NCBI RefSeq assembly: GCF_032883915.1
Contig: NZ_CP120717.1
Span: forward strand, 1,991,697-2,055,696
DNA: 64,000 bases
Origin: Endozoicomonas sp. 8E
GTDB lineage: Bacteria > Pseudomonadota > Gammaproteobacteria > Pseudomonadales > Endozoicomonadaceae
Reading direction: 5' to 3'
Each line of letters begins with the position of its first letter. Position 1 is the stretch's first letter. The notes beneath the pieces are model-generated. The model was given only the letters and a program-made list of their open reading frames with translations, searched no databases and was not told the DNA's origin. This document shows, piece after piece, positions 48,214-56,727 of the stretch. Position numbers and translations under genes: made by a program.

Positions 48214-48423
48214 CAGCCTGTCGGACTTAAGACTGTCCTACACGGCAACTGCTCCTGCGTTGCTCTAGCTCCTGCATCCATGCAGTCGTGCGGTTGCGAT
48301 AAATTGGTCTAAAAATTCCTGCTCCCTCGTCAAATAGCTCGCTATTCTCCTCGGAATCAGAAATTTTTATCCTCAATTTCTCGCAATCCTCGCTACGGAC
48401 GCTCAAGTCCGACAGGCTGCTAG
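48210..48423 (-). repeat. CTAG-bounded palindromic element, B type, long form (214 bp)
   Basis: Inverted ends AGCAGCCTGTCGGACTTAAG type, long form with the extra ATGCAGTCGTGCGG-containing segment. Its right-hand CTAG contains the TAG stop codon of the HD-domain gene. Confidence 0.92.
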
Positions 48424-49100
48424 GACTCATCAAAGTTACGCCAGAAAAGGCGAGCCATTCTGATATCATTTTGAGCCATGGATCGACCTGTTTCGGTCAT
48501 CATTTTTTCCTCAAAAAGGTTCTGTACTTTTCGGGTTTGCATCAGCGCCTGATCGTAGGGGAGTTTTCTGACTTCAAGGTTACAGGCCAGCTCTCGGGCA
48601 ATGCCTTGGGCTCCCATTAGATCCATGGCATCGGCATCAAAGACAATTTTCGCCTCTATGGGGGAACGCCCGGAAATCAGATGAGGGCGGCACAGCCTGA
48701 CAATCTCGAACAGCTGAGATTGAATGGCGGGATTCAATCCGGTCTCTTTTAAAAGTTTATCGAGTTGCTCCAGATGGTCATGATATTGATGAAGCCAGGC
48801 ACCCGCTTCAACAAGAAAGGTATTACCCGATTCGGATTGATTGATCTTCAGGGCGTATTTTATCACTCGTTCTCCATGCCTCAGGTTGTGGTAAGGGTCC
48901 TGCTGCTGATAGAAAACGCTGGCTTTTGCTTTTATGTCATTCAGGCAGTTTTGCATGGTTTTGCTCTGATCGGGTCCATATCCGTTCAGGGAGAACTGTC
49001 GGCAGGGTTGGGCAGTACTTTCAGCCTGAACGCCTGAAAATAATAGTATTAATGCCAGAGTGGCTGACAGGGTTTTGAGAGGTCGGAGTAGACGTTGCAA
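48420..49100 (-). CDS. Exported HD-domain phosphohydrolase-like protein
   Basis: About 226 residues if it starts at TTG 49100, chosen because AGGAAA lies seven bases upstream and a signal peptide follows (TLSATLALILLFSGVQA). An in-frame TTG at 49145 would add 15 residues. The fold looks like the HD superfamily: YHNLRHGERVIKYALKI, then AGAWLHQYHDHLEQL, and FDADAMDLMGAQGIARE with the late aspartate. The normal adjacent HD pair appears as H-Q-Y-H-D, so metal binding may be altered. Such enzymes are mostly cytoplasmic; export is odd. It is 52 bp after artM and may be the last gene of the arginine transport operon. Its stop codon comes from an inserted palindromic element. Confidence 0.72.
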   Translation of the reverse strand: MQRLLRPLKTLSATLALILLFSGVQAESTAQPCRQFSLNGYGPDQSKTMQNCLNDIKAKASVFYQQQDPYHNLRHGERVIKYALKINQSESGNTFLVEAGAWLHQYHDHLEQLDKLLKETGLNPAIQSQLFEIVRLCRPHLISGRSPIEAKIVFDADAMDLMGAQGIARELACNLEVRKLPYDQALMQTRKVQNLFEEKMMTETGRSMAQNDIRMARLFWRNFDES

Positions 49101-49152
49101 TGTAGTTTCCTGATGAGGTTGGCTGCCGCCCCTGAAGGGCGGCAATCAGGAT

Positions 49153-49830
49153 TCACCGGGAAAATGCCAGGGCCTTACGCTCTATCCATCTTATTATCAG
49201 TGTCAGGATGCCAGTCAGTGTCAGGTAGATGAGACCTGTCAGGGAGAAAACAGTAAGAGTGTCGTATGTTTGAGCGTTCAGGCGAGCGGCATAGCCCATA
49301 AGATCCATCAAGGTAATGGTACTGGCCAGTGAGGTCCCTTTCATAACCAGGATCAGTTCATTGCCATAGGCTGGCAGTGCCCTGCGAATGGCATGAGGCA
49401 GTACGATCCGGATCAGGGTCTGCTGGCGGGTCATGCCCAGCGCCATGGCCGCTTCCCACTCACTGGCAGAGACCGCATCAATTGCGCCCTTGAACAGCTG
49501 CGTGGAATAAGCCGCGCTATTCAGGGCCAGAGCCAGCATGGCACAGAACCAGGGTTCGCTGAGCAGTGACCAAAATACAGTCTCCTGCAGGATCGGAAAC
49601 TGGGCTGGACCATAATAAATCAGAAAAATCTGCACCAGCAGGGGGGTGCCGGTAAACACCAGAATTTGTAATCGGACCAGCCAGACAAGAGGTTTAAAAC
49701 GCAAGGAAAGGATCAGAGTGAACAGCAAAGCCATGACCAGACCAACCAGCAAGCTGGCCAGGGTCAGCTCCAGAGTTGTCTGAAGACCTTTTAACAGTTC
49801 AGGCAGGTATTCAATCAGGGATTCCAGCAT
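49153..49830 (-). CDS. artM: Arginine ABC transporter permease ArtM
   Basis: 225 residues from the ATG at 49830, overlapping the stop of artQ in TAATG. Similar to E. coli ArtM across its length: EYLPELLKGLQTTLELTLAS, LVFTGTPLLVQIFLIYYGPAQFP, and the coupling loop EAAMALGMTRQQTLIRIVLP (EAA motif). Ends IERKALAFSR, as ArtM does. It forms the membrane channel with ArtQ. An in-frame upstream start (49887) lies within artQ and is unlikely. Confidence 0.92.
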   Translation of the reverse strand: MLESLIEYLPELLKGLQTTLELTLASLLVGLVMALLFTLILSLRFKPLVWLVRLQILVFTGTPLLVQIFLIYYGPAQFPILQETVFWSLLSEPWFCAMLALALNSAAYSTQLFKGAIDAVSASEWEAAMALGMTRQQTLIRIVLPHAIRRALPAYGNELILVMKGTSLASTITLMDLMGYAARLNAQTYDTLTVFSLTGLIYLTLTGILTLIIRWIERKALAFSR

Positions 49831-50492
49831 TATACGTTCACCGTCCTGATGTGTTGACTGGTTTTCTTCTTCATCCTGTCCAGACACTGTTGACTGATCA
49901 GGGTGATCACCAGATAGATAGCACCGGCTGTTGTATACCAGGTAAAAGGTTCATAAGTCTGGGATGAGACCAGTTGGGCCTGACGCAGAAGGTCAGTCAC
50001 GCCAATTAAGGAGACCAGTGCCGTATCTTTCAAAAGCACCAGCCACTGATTAACCAGCCCGGGTAATGCATGATGCCATGCCTGAGGCAGGATCACCCGG
50101 TAAAAACAGCGGGCAGAGCTGATACCCAGAGCCTTGGCCGCTTCTGACTGACCTTTGGGAACGGCCATGAAGGCGCCCCGCAGAGTCTGGCTGGCATAGG
50201 CTGAAAAGATCAGCGACAGGGCAACAGTACCGGCTGTGAAAGGACTGATCTCGATAAACTCATCGGTGAGCAGAAAGAGCAGGTGTGTCGCACCGAAATA
50301 GATAAAGAAGACCACCAGAATCTCGGGCAGTCCTCTGATAAGAGTGACCCATGAAACTGTCAGGTATCTAAGCAACCGGAAACGGCTCAGTTCACCCAAA
50401 GCCAGCAGGGCAGCCAGTATCAGGCCCAGAAGCAGGGAAGAAAGCGCCAGTCCCAGAGTCATCAGAGTTGCATTGAAGAAGAGATCAAGCAT
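49830..50492 (-). CDS. artQ: Arginine ABC transporter permease ArtQ
   Basis: 220 residues; second permease subunit. Conserved segments TLIRGLPEILVVFFIYFGATHLL, SAYASQTLRGAFMAVPKGQ, the EAA loop EAAKALGISSARCFYRVILPQ, and NQWLVLLKDTALVSLIGVTDLL match ArtQ. About five membrane helices. Starts at ATG 50492, 64 bp after the binding-protein gene, and is translationally coupled to artM through a one-base overlap. Confidence 0.92.
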   Translation of the reverse strand: MLDLFFNATLMTLGLALSSLLLGLILAALLALGELSRFRLLRYLTVSWVTLIRGLPEILVVFFIYFGATHLLFLLTDEFIEISPFTAGTVALSLIFSAYASQTLRGAFMAVPKGQSEAAKALGISSARCFYRVILPQAWHHALPGLVNQWLVLLKDTALVSLIGVTDLLRQAQLVSSQTYEPFTWYTTAGAIYLVITLISQQCLDRMKKKTSQHIRTVNV

Positions 50493-50556
50493 GGGTAAAA
50501 CGGTCTGTCAGTTGAAAAAAAGGCTGCAACTGGGCAGGCTGCAGCCAAGATGAAGT

Positions 50557-51333
50557 TCAGGCTTTGTTAAAGTACTTGTCGTAGATCTTTTGGTAGGTGC
50601 CGTTTTCTTTTAGTTTTTTCAGGGCTGAATCAATTTCTTCCTTCAGTTTGTCCTGTTTTCTGACCGCAATCCCGTAGCCGATGCCAAAATAATCTGCATC
50701 TTTCACCTCCGGGCCTGCCTGGACATACTGACCTTTGCCTCTTTCTTTCATCCATTCTCTGGCAACTGCAGTATCGGCGAAGACTGTATCAACCCGGCCG
50801 CTGGTCATATCCAGAAAAGCATTCTGGAATGTGTCATAAGGACGGACTTTAACACCCTGACTCTCCAGTTTTTCGATCAGATACTGCTGATGGGTTGAAC
50901 CGTTCTGAACACCCACAGAGTGACCCTTGAGCGCTTCAATAGACGTTAGTCCCTTGTTTTTTTCGGTGACAAAGATGGCCGAGTTCTCATAGTAAGGTCC
51001 ACTGAAGTCGACTTGCTTGAGACGGTCTGGAGTAATGTCCATCCCTGAAATCACCGCGTCAAAACGGCGGAATTTCAGACTGGGAATCAGACTGTCAAAG
51101 GACTGGTTGCTGAACGTACACTCTGCTTTCAGTTCGTTACAGATGGCTTTGGCCAGATCAATATCAAACCCTTCAAGCTGATTGTCTTCACCCACAAACT
51201 CAAAAGGAGGATAAGTGGCTTCTGTGGCAAAGCGAATAGTTTCGGCAGCCTGAGCCTGAATGGATTGAGCACTAATGAGTGTGGCAACAGTCAAAGCACT
51301 GGTCGCCAGCAGGGAAGCTAACATTTTTTTCAT
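50557..51333 (-). CDS. artJ: Periplasmic arginine-binding protein of the Art system
   Basis: 258 residues; signal peptide ending near QAQA. Solute-binding protein family 3: TIRFATEATYPPFEFVGEDN, LEGFDIDLAKAICNELKAEC, FDAVISGMDITPDRLKQVDFS, and GVQNGSTHQQYL. These match ArtJ/ArtI, which bind arginine in the periplasm and present it to ArtQM. ArtJ and ArtI are alike, so the exact letter is a choice. ATG at 51333. Between it and artP lie 187 bp that include a copy of a dispersed repeat (near 51440). Confidence 0.9.
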   Translation of the reverse strand: MKKMLASLLATSALTVATLISAQSIQAQAAETIRFATEATYPPFEFVGEDNQLEGFDIDLAKAICNELKAECTFSNQSFDSLIPSLKFRRFDAVISGMDITPDRLKQVDFSGPYYENSAIFVTEKNKGLTSIEALKGHSVGVQNGSTHQQYLIEKLESQGVKVRPYDTFQNAFLDMTSGRVDTVFADTAVAREWMKERGKGQYVQAGPEVKDADYFGIGYGIAVRKQDKLKEEIDSALKKLKENGTYQKIYDKYFNKA

Positions 51334-51520
51334 TTTTTGATACTCCAGAAATCATGAAAGTCTATAAACAAGCCAGTGCAGTCAGGCATCAGACTCCATC
51401 CCATAAACACCAGGCTTGTTGAAGTGTGGTAACAGCATCCTTCGAAAAGCTCAGGACGAACGGAGTGTTTAAGTACGTCTGTACCTGGCTGCAACGGCCA
51501 GAGATACTGTCTTCAGTGGG

Positions 51521-52258
51521 TCAATGTTCCAGATAGCTGCGAAAAGCCTCTGTCCGGGGGTTAGCAAAGTGATCGGATGATCCATCTTCAACAATATGGC
51601 CATCTTCAAGATAAATCACCTTGCTGGCAATTTTTCGCGCAAATTCGACTTCGTGAGTGACAACTACCTGTGTGATACCGGACTGGCTCAGCTCCCTGAT
51701 CACTTCTACCACCTGATTGGTGATAGCCGGATCAAGAGCCGCAGTGGGCTCATCGAATAAAAGAACGTCTGGGGACAGCATCAGGGAGCGGGCAATAGCT
51801 ACCCGTTGCTGCTGGCCACCCGACAGCGAAGAAGGCCAGGCGTCGGCTTTTTCAGACAGGCCAACACGCTTGAGCAGTTCTCTGGCTTTGGTGGTGGCTT
51901 GTTCTTTGGGCATACCCTGTACAACCGGGGCCTCAATCAGATTGCCAAGCACCGTCATATGCGGCCAGAGGTTGTATTGCTGAAATACCATGCCTACCCG
52001 GCGTCTCAGGGTGCAAGCCTGTTTGTTTAGATGCCTGCTGTTATGGCTATTGCTGAAATTAAACGCCATATCAGCGATTTTCATGGTGCCCTGGTCGGGT
52101 GTTTCCAGCAGGTTGAGCATGCGCAGCAGGGTGCTTTTACCTGCACCGCTGGCCCCCAGAAGAACGGTGGTTTCACCTCTGGGAATATTAAAACTGATAT
52201 CTTTAAGAACCTGTGTGGAGCCAAATGCTTTGCTGAGGCCCTCTACGACTATGCCCAT
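51521..52258 (-). CDS. artP: Arginine ABC transporter ATP-binding protein ArtP
   Basis: 245 residues. Walker [18 protein letters not shown]-loop [16 protein letters not shown] signature [16 protein letters not shown], Walker [15 protein letters not shown]-loop VVTHEVEFA. These mark a polar amino acid ABC ATPase; the operon assigns it to arginine. First gene of artP-artJ-artQ-artM. A leader of about 280 bp contains an ArgR-box-like site and a terminator-like hairpin, so its expression may be regulated by both repression and attenuation. Confidence 0.93.
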   Translation of the reverse strand: MGIVVEGLSKAFGSTQVLKDISFNIPRGETTVLLGASGAGKSTLLRMLNLLETPDQGTMKIADMAFNFSNSHNSRHLNKQACTLRRRVGMVFQQYNLWPHMTVLGNLIEAPVVQGMPKEQATTKARELLKRVGLSEKADAWPSSLSGGQQQRVAIARSLMLSPDVLLFDEPTAALDPAITNQVVEVIRELSQSGITQVVVTHEVEFARKIASKVIYLEDGHIVEDGSSDHFANPRTEAFRSYLEH

Positions 52259-52287
52259 TGCCTTTCATCTGCCATTTTGTGAGAATT

Positions 52288-52326
52288 CCCGCTCTGCCGG
52301 GTAAGAGATGCAGCGGGGATTTTTTG
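52288..52326 (+). terminator. Hairpin with T-run on the plus strand, in the artP leader
   Basis: CCCGCT and AGCGGG arms followed by GATTTTTTG. It would end transcripts running on the plus strand, against artP. On the artP RNA it is simply a second hairpin. Confidence 0.45.
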
Positions 52327-52383
52327 TGCTCATGACTGTGTGTGAGAGTCCTGCCCCATGCAAGGTGTTTGTGGCGCTTGCAC

Positions 52384-52421
52384 AAAAAAGCCTGTCCCGA
52401 TTTTATGGTATGGGCAGGCTT
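52384..52421 (-). terminator. Terminator-like hairpin within the artP leader
   Basis: On the minus strand AAGCCTGCCC pairs with GGGACAGGCTT (one bulge) and is followed by TTTTTTG: a good intrinsic terminator, lying 126-163 bp before the artP start and downstream of the ArgR-like box. It may end upstream transcription or act as an attenuator. Confidence 0.65.
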
Positions 52422-52541
52422 CAGGGCTGACGGAGTCCGTTGAGCTTGACCCTTTCTTACCAAAAAAGCATAGGCCGAACAGACGACTGGTTCACATAAA
52501 AATAGATTCTCTTATATGATCATGGATAAAATCAAGTATTT

Positions 52542-52559
52542 TTAGAATACTTATTCACA
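52542..52559. promoter_or_regulatory. Candidate ArgR-binding box between argR and artP
   Basis: The 18 bases from 52542 contain AGAAT-ACTT-ATTCA, one base from the symmetrical TGAAT-N4-ATTCA core of enterobacterial ARG boxes. It sits in the divergent region of artP and argR. A clear second box at the usual 3-bp spacing is not seen. Confidence 0.55.
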
Positions 52560-52585
52560 ATTGGTGCTTTTTTATCCAGAAGAGA

Positions 52586-52753
52586 CTAGCAGCCTGTCGG
52601 ACTTAAGCGCCCGTAGCGAGGATTGCGAGAAATTGAGGATAAAAATTTCTGCTTCTGAGGAGAATAGCGGGGCTATTTGACGAAGAGGCAGGAATTTTTA
52701 GACCAATTTATCGCAACCGCAGTAGGGCAGACTTAAGTCCGACAGGCTGCTAG
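52586..52753 (+). repeat. CTAG-bounded palindromic element, B type, short form (168 bp)
   Basis: CTAG-bounded, with ends AGCAGCCTGTCGGACTTAAG and CTTAAGTCCGACAGGCTGCT. Short form, lacking the extra segment. It lies between the ArgR-like box and argR, 49 bp before the argR start, so it may separate the regulator from its own control site. Confidence 0.92.
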
Positions 52754-52802
52754 GGATTCTGGTCACTACTGCCTGGGAATTCAGGAGCAATGAACAAAGG
52801 TT

Positions 52803-53261
52803 ATGGCCAGTCAAAAACAGGAAGAACTCATTAAAGCTTTCAGACAGCTGCTTAAAGAAGAGCGCTGCGGGTCCCAAAGCCAGATCGTTGAGCAACTTCA
52901 GAGTCAGGGTTTTGATAATATCAGTCAATCAAAAGTTTCCCGGTTACTTTGTCGCCACGGTGCTGTTCGTGTTCGCAATGCCCGCAATGAACAAGTCTAT
53001 TGTCTGCCCCCGGAACTGGGGAAAATGGATTCCAATATTGCAGTCAGAGATCTGGTGGAAGACGTAGCCAACAATGGCATGTTGATTGTGATCAAAACCA
53101 GCCCGGGGGCTGCCCAGATGATTGCACGGCTATTGGATTCCGTCGGCCGCTCCGATGGTATCCTGGGGTGTGTAGCGGGCGACGACACTATTTTTGTAGC
53201 TCCAGTTTCCTCCGCTGAAATTGACACGCTGCAGGAGAGTATCGTCAAGCTGTTTATGTAA
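52803..53261 (+). CDS. argR: Arginine repressor
   Basis: 152 residues, the usual ArgR size. The N-terminal winged HTH has [20 protein letters not shown] and [15 protein letters not shown]; the C-terminal arginine-binding and hexamerisation domain has [16 protein letters not shown] and [13 protein letters not shown] (the GDDT aspartates contact arginine). ATG at 52803 with AAAGG shortly before it. Divergent from the art operon, which it presumably represses when arginine is plentiful. Confidence 0.95.
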   Translation: MASQKQEELIKAFRQLLKEERCGSQSQIVEQLQSQGFDNISQSKVSRLLCRHGAVRVRNARNEQVYCLPPELGKMDSNIAVRDLVEDVANNGMLIVIKTSPGAAQMIARLLDSVGRSDGILGCVAGDDTIFVAPVSSAEIDTLQESIVKLFM

Positions 53262-53284
53262 AAACCTGATTATCATTGGATGGA

Positions 53285-53605
53285 TTGACATCCTCGCAGA
53301 GCGAGGGTGTCGCAAAACTCTGGTTCCCATGCTTTCAGGCCCTCTGGGTCCCAGCGTGGGAACGAGTTGACTCCCGTCATTCCCAGCTTCATTCTCGTCA
53401 TTCCCGCGAAGGCGGGAATCCACACTGACTCACCACCAGAACCATACTGCCCGGTGCCCCCCCTTGGCCTTGTCATCCCCGAGAAGGCAGAGATCCACCG
53501 TTGGCGCTGGATTCCCGCCTTCGCGGGAATGACGACCTCAGAGCGTGGGAACGAGCTGTTGGAGTTTTGCGACTGCCTCAGAGCGTGAGAGCGAGAGGGT
53601 ATTTT
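53285..53605. repeat. Extragenic repeat cluster
   Basis: Contains two inverted copies of a GTCATTCCCGCGAAGGCGGG motif (53398-53422 and 53511-53534), a partial third near 53475, and flanking inverted GGTGTCGCAAAACTC / GAGTTTTGCGAC sequences with GTGGGAACGAG repeats. This kind of REP-like palindrome is widespread in proteobacteria. A related GAGGGTGTCGCAAAACTCT stands at 61427. No gene seen. Confidence 0.75.
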
Positions 53606-53751
53606 ATACGTCAATGAAATAATAATGTTTGAGCGGCCCGAACTGGCGCTGAATGAGCTGATGAGCCGGGTAAAGCCTGCCACAGGCATATTTACCCGGT
53701 TCGTTTTTGTCTATATGCTTGTGGCTCATTTTTTCAGTGCTTCCAGAGTCG

Positions 53752-54873
53752 ATGGCATCACCCGATTTCAAGATAGCGCATAACGTTAATCCAGAATACA
53801 TGAGTGCGATCCTGTCCGGTAGTTGGGACCGGTATCAGCCGTTACCTGATGCTGTGCAGTTATTTCCTGAACTGGCTTCAGGAGACCTTCAGACGCTTGA
53901 TCTCCTGACCGACGCTTCCTTTCAATGGGATTCGCTGTTTTGTGCCTGGTTGCTCAAGCTTCAACGACACTGTGATAGTAATAATATAAAGCTGATGCTC
54001 TCCGGGTTGCCGGAAGATGCCCAGAACCTTCATCGGTTGGCCATCGCAGTTCCTGTGCGAAACTTCTCGACTAAAAAGACCTTTTTTTCATTGCAGTCAC
54101 TGCAATCCCTGACGAAAGGGGGGGGTCAGTGGCTGGAAAATTTTGTTCTTTTTCTGGGCGATATCACGCTCGGAATAATCAGAATGTTCAGGTTGCGCAG
54201 CGATGTCAGACCTGGTGATTTTTTTCAGTTTTTGCATCAGACCGGGCCAGCGGCATTACCCATCGTGACCTTACTGAGCTTTCTGGTAGGCATGATTCTG
54301 GCCTACCTGGGGACAGTCCAGTTACGACAGTTTGGTGCTGAAGTTTACGTGGCTGATCTGGTGGGTATCGGTATGGTGCGGGAAATGGGAGCTTTGATGA
54401 CCGCTATCATCATGGCCGGGCGAACAGGGGCTGCCTACGCCGCACAGCTGGGAACGATGCAGGTCAATGAAGAGGTTGATGCTCTTACCACGCTGGGCAT
54501 CAAGACTGTTGATTATCTGGTGCTTCCGAGAATGCTGGCCCTTATTGTGGCCATGCCATTGTTGACGCTTTATAGCGATGTGCTGGGAATGCTGGGAGGC
54601 TCGGCTGTGGCTCTCAGTATGGATATCACTTTCACCCAGTATTTTCATCAGCTTTCCGGTTCCTTTGCCATGGCCGATGTGATGACAGGCTTATTTAAAA
54701 GTCTGGTGTTCGCTATTTTGATCAGTTTTGCCGGGTGTCAGGCCGGACTGGCCTGTGGCCGCTCTTCTGCGGCAGTCGGTAAGGCAACCACTACGGCGGT
54801 GGTTACTGCCATTGTCTATCTTGTGGTTGCGGATGCAGGTCTGAATATTCTCTATTTCCAGTTGGGTATTTGA
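53752..54873 (+). CDS. MlaE-family lipid ABC transporter permease with an N-terminal STAS-like domain
   Basis: 373 residues from the ATG at 53752; a TTG at 53707 is an alternative. Residues 1 to about 120 resemble a STAS domain (LQTLDLLTDASFQWDSLFCAWLLKLQ; IKLMLSGLPE), the role played by separate MlaB in E. coli. The rest is the MlaE permease: PIVTLLSFLVGMILAYLGTVQLRQFGAE, REMGALMTAIIMAGRTGAAYAAQLGTMQVNEEVDAL and a C-terminal pair of helices. It moves lipids between inner membrane and periplasm. First gene of a four-gene operon, two bases before the ATPase gene. Confidence 0.92.
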   Translation: MASPDFKIAHNVNPEYMSAILSGSWDRYQPLPDAVQLFPELASGDLQTLDLLTDASFQWDSLFCAWLLKLQRHCDSNNIKLMLSGLPEDAQNLHRLAIAVPVRNFSTKKTFFSLQSLQSLTKGGGQWLENFVLFLGDITLGIIRMFRLRSDVRPGDFFQFLHQTGPAALPIVTLLSFLVGMILAYLGTVQLRQFGAEVYVADLVGIGMVREMGALMTAIIMAGRTGAAYAAQLGTMQVNEEVDALTTLGIKTVDYLVLPRMLALIVAMPLLTLYSDVLGMLGGSAVALSMDITFTQYFHQLSGSFAMADVMTGLFKSLVFAILISFAGCQAGLACGRSSAAVGKATTTAVVTAIVYLVVADAGLNILYFQLGI

Positions 54874-54875
54874 TA

Positions 54876-55694
54876 ATGGAGCAGCCAGGTCCCCAAACTA
54901 CAGATAAAACAAGCGCAGCAATAGAAGTCAGCCAGCTGACTATGAAATACGGCAGCAACCTTATACAGCAGGACCTGAACTTCAAGGTTTACAAAGGCGA
55001 TGTATTTGTGATCATGGGAGGTAGTGGTTGTGGCAAAAGCACTTTGCTCAAGCACATGATCGGACTGTATCAGCCAGCCGCCGGAACCATTGCCTATGAG
55101 GGGCGGGACTATTTTTCTGCCACAGACAACCAGCAGCTGGAAATGCGAAAGCGATGGGGAGTCACTTATCAGAGTGGTGCCCTGTTCAGTGCCATGACTT
55201 TGGCAGAGAATGTCGGTTTTCCTCTTACCCAATATACCCGGATGAAACCGGCAGAAATATTCGATCTGGTGCGTTACAAGATGGCTCTGGTCGGGTTGGC
55301 GGGCTACGAAAACTATTATCCGTCACAAATCAGTGGTGGTATGGCCAAGCGTGCCGGTCTGGCCAGGGCTATGGCTCTGGACCCTGACGTGCTGTTTTTC
55401 GATGAGCCGTCAGCCGGTCTTGATCCTCTCAGTGCCAGGCGACTGGATGATCTGATTCTTCAACTCAGTCAGTCACTGGGAGTAACGATTGTGATTGTAA
55501 CCCATGAACTGGAAAGTATTTTTGCCATAGGCTCCAATGGCGTATTTCTCGATGCGCAGACTAAAACACAGCTGGATACGGGGGCTCCGTCCTATATGCT
55601 GAATCACAGCTCTCAGCCCCTGGTCAGAGACTTCCTGTCCCGAGGGCAGAGCCTTCAGCGGGGCTCCTTAAAAGAGCCTTCAGCGGGCTCCTGA
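54876..55694 (+). CDS. MlaF-family lipid ABC transporter ATPase
   Basis: 272 residues; ATG at 54876 follows the permease stop by two bases. Walker A VIMGGSGCGKSTLLKHMIG, signature ISGGMAKRAGLARAMAL (typical of Mla/Mkl ATPases), Walker B DVLFFDEPSAGLDP and H-loop VIVTHELESIF. It powers the MlaE-type permease. The stop codon lies in the second unit of a 24-bp tandem repeat; every unit is in frame and would provide TGA TAA again. Confidence 0.93.
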   Translation: MEQPGPQTTDKTSAAIEVSQLTMKYGSNLIQQDLNFKVYKGDVFVIMGGSGCGKSTLLKHMIGLYQPAAGTIAYEGRDYFSATDNQQLEMRKRWGVTYQSGALFSAMTLAENVGFPLTQYTRMKPAEIFDLVRYKMALVGLAGYENYYPSQISGGMAKRAGLARAMALDPDVLFFDEPSAGLDPLSARRLDDLILQLSQSLGVTIVIVTHELESIFAIGSNGVFLDAQTKTQLDTGAPSYMLNHSSQPLVRDFLSRGQSLQRGSLKEPSAGS

Positions 55695-55745
55695 TAAGAG
55701 CCTTCAGCGGGCTCCTGATAAGAGTCTTCAACAGACTTCCGGGGA
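55649..55745 (+). repeat. 24-bp tandem repeat across the end of the mlaF-type gene
   Basis: Four units starting GAG(C/T)CTTCA: 55649 (25 bp, diverged), 55674 and 55698 (identical, ending TCCTGATAA) and 55722 (diverged). Each of the identical units can fold GAGCC...GGCTC. It fills the space between the ATPase and MCE genes. Confidence 0.88.
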
Positions 55746-55751
55746 AAGAGG

Positions 55752-56723
55752 ATGATGAATAAAAAAAGGTACTCCATTTTTGCCGGCCTGTTCGTGATCA
55801 CCATGATCGGACTGACAGTGGGTCTTGCCATGTTTGTAGGTCAGGGCAGTTACTCCAGTCACAGTAAAGAGCGTTATGAGCTGATCTACGACAGTAGTGT
55901 TATGGGTCTGAATATTGGAGCTCCTGTTACGCTGCGAGGGGTCAAAATTGGTGAAGTCACGGATATCCGCACCCAGCTTTATGTGGACAAGGAAGAGTTA
56001 TTAAATACGGTGATGATCGATATCTATCCGGACATGGTTGTCGGCAAGGGAGGAAAAGTTCCTGAAGATATCATGAAGCAACTGGTGTTCCGGGGACTGG
56101 CAGCCAAGCTGAAAACCCAGAGTCTTCTCACAGGGTTGTTGTACGTCGAAGTGGACTTCTATAAGACCAGTGCGCGAACAATTCCTGTCTCCACACAATA
56201 CCCTCAGCTCCCGACGGTGCCCACTGATTTTGAAACCATTACTCAAGATCTGGACGAAATGAACCTGCCTGCGCTCATAGCTGACCTGAAAAGTATTGCC
56301 CACAACCTGAATACCATCAGTAGCAGTCAGGCATTTCAGCAGATGCCGACAAAACTCAATAAGGCTTTTGCGCAGTTTGGAGCCATGTCAGAGGATATGG
56401 CTAAAAGCATGTCAGACATCAGGGATGAATTTGTTCCTATGGCTGATAGCATGAACCAGATGTCTCAGGCTATTGAAAGAGAACTGCCAAAAACGCTTGG
56501 CCAGGTAAGTGAGGTCTTATCCTCTGTAGAAGCTACCCTGAAAGCACTGGAGCAAACGACAATGGAACTGAGTGATACCGTGGCACCTGACTCGCCACTG
56601 ATGTATCAATTGGACCGCAGCAGTAAAGATATCAGTCGCTCGGCAGATGCTGTCAGGGAGCTCGCAGAGTTGTTGGAAGAACAGCCAGGCTCAGTGTTGT
56701 TGGGCAGAGATACAGGGGAGTAA
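55752..56723 (+). CDS. MlaD-family (MCE) lipid transport protein
   Basis: 323 residues, one N-terminal membrane anchor (SIFAGLFVITMIGLTVGLAMFVG) and one MCE domain (YELIYDSSVMGLNIGAPVTL, RGVKIGEVTDI), followed by a long helical region (LADLKSIAHNLNTI-like; MPTKLNKAFAQF). It should form a hexameric ring in the periplasm that accepts lipid from the permease. Longer than E. coli MlaD (183) because of the helical tail, more like PqiB-type organisation. ATG at 55752 or 55755, after GAAAGAGG. Confidence 0.92.
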   Translation: MMNKKRYSIFAGLFVITMIGLTVGLAMFVGQGSYSSHSKERYELIYDSSVMGLNIGAPVTLRGVKIGEVTDIRTQLYVDKEELLNTVMIDIYPDMVVGKGGKVPEDIMKQLVFRGLAAKLKTQSLLTGLLYVEVDFYKTSARTIPVSTQYPQLPTVPTDFETITQDLDEMNLPALIADLKSIAHNLNTISSSQAFQQMPTKLNKAFAQFGAMSEDMAKSMSDIRDEFVPMADSMNQMSQAIERELPKTLGQVSEVLSSVEATLKALEQTTMELSDTVAPDSPLMYQLDRSSKDISRSADAVRELAELLEEQPGSVLLGRDTGE

Positions 56724-56727
56724 TATC

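Noticed and set aside
53273..53689. Frames of 93-138 codons in the REP-like cluster
   Set aside because: The encoded text repeats the palindrome (SFPRSEVVIPAKAGIQ type), a well-known false gene of such repeats.
55649..55745. CRISPR-like or integration repeat
   Set aside because: 24-bp units without spacers at a gene junction; a simple tandem repeat explains it.
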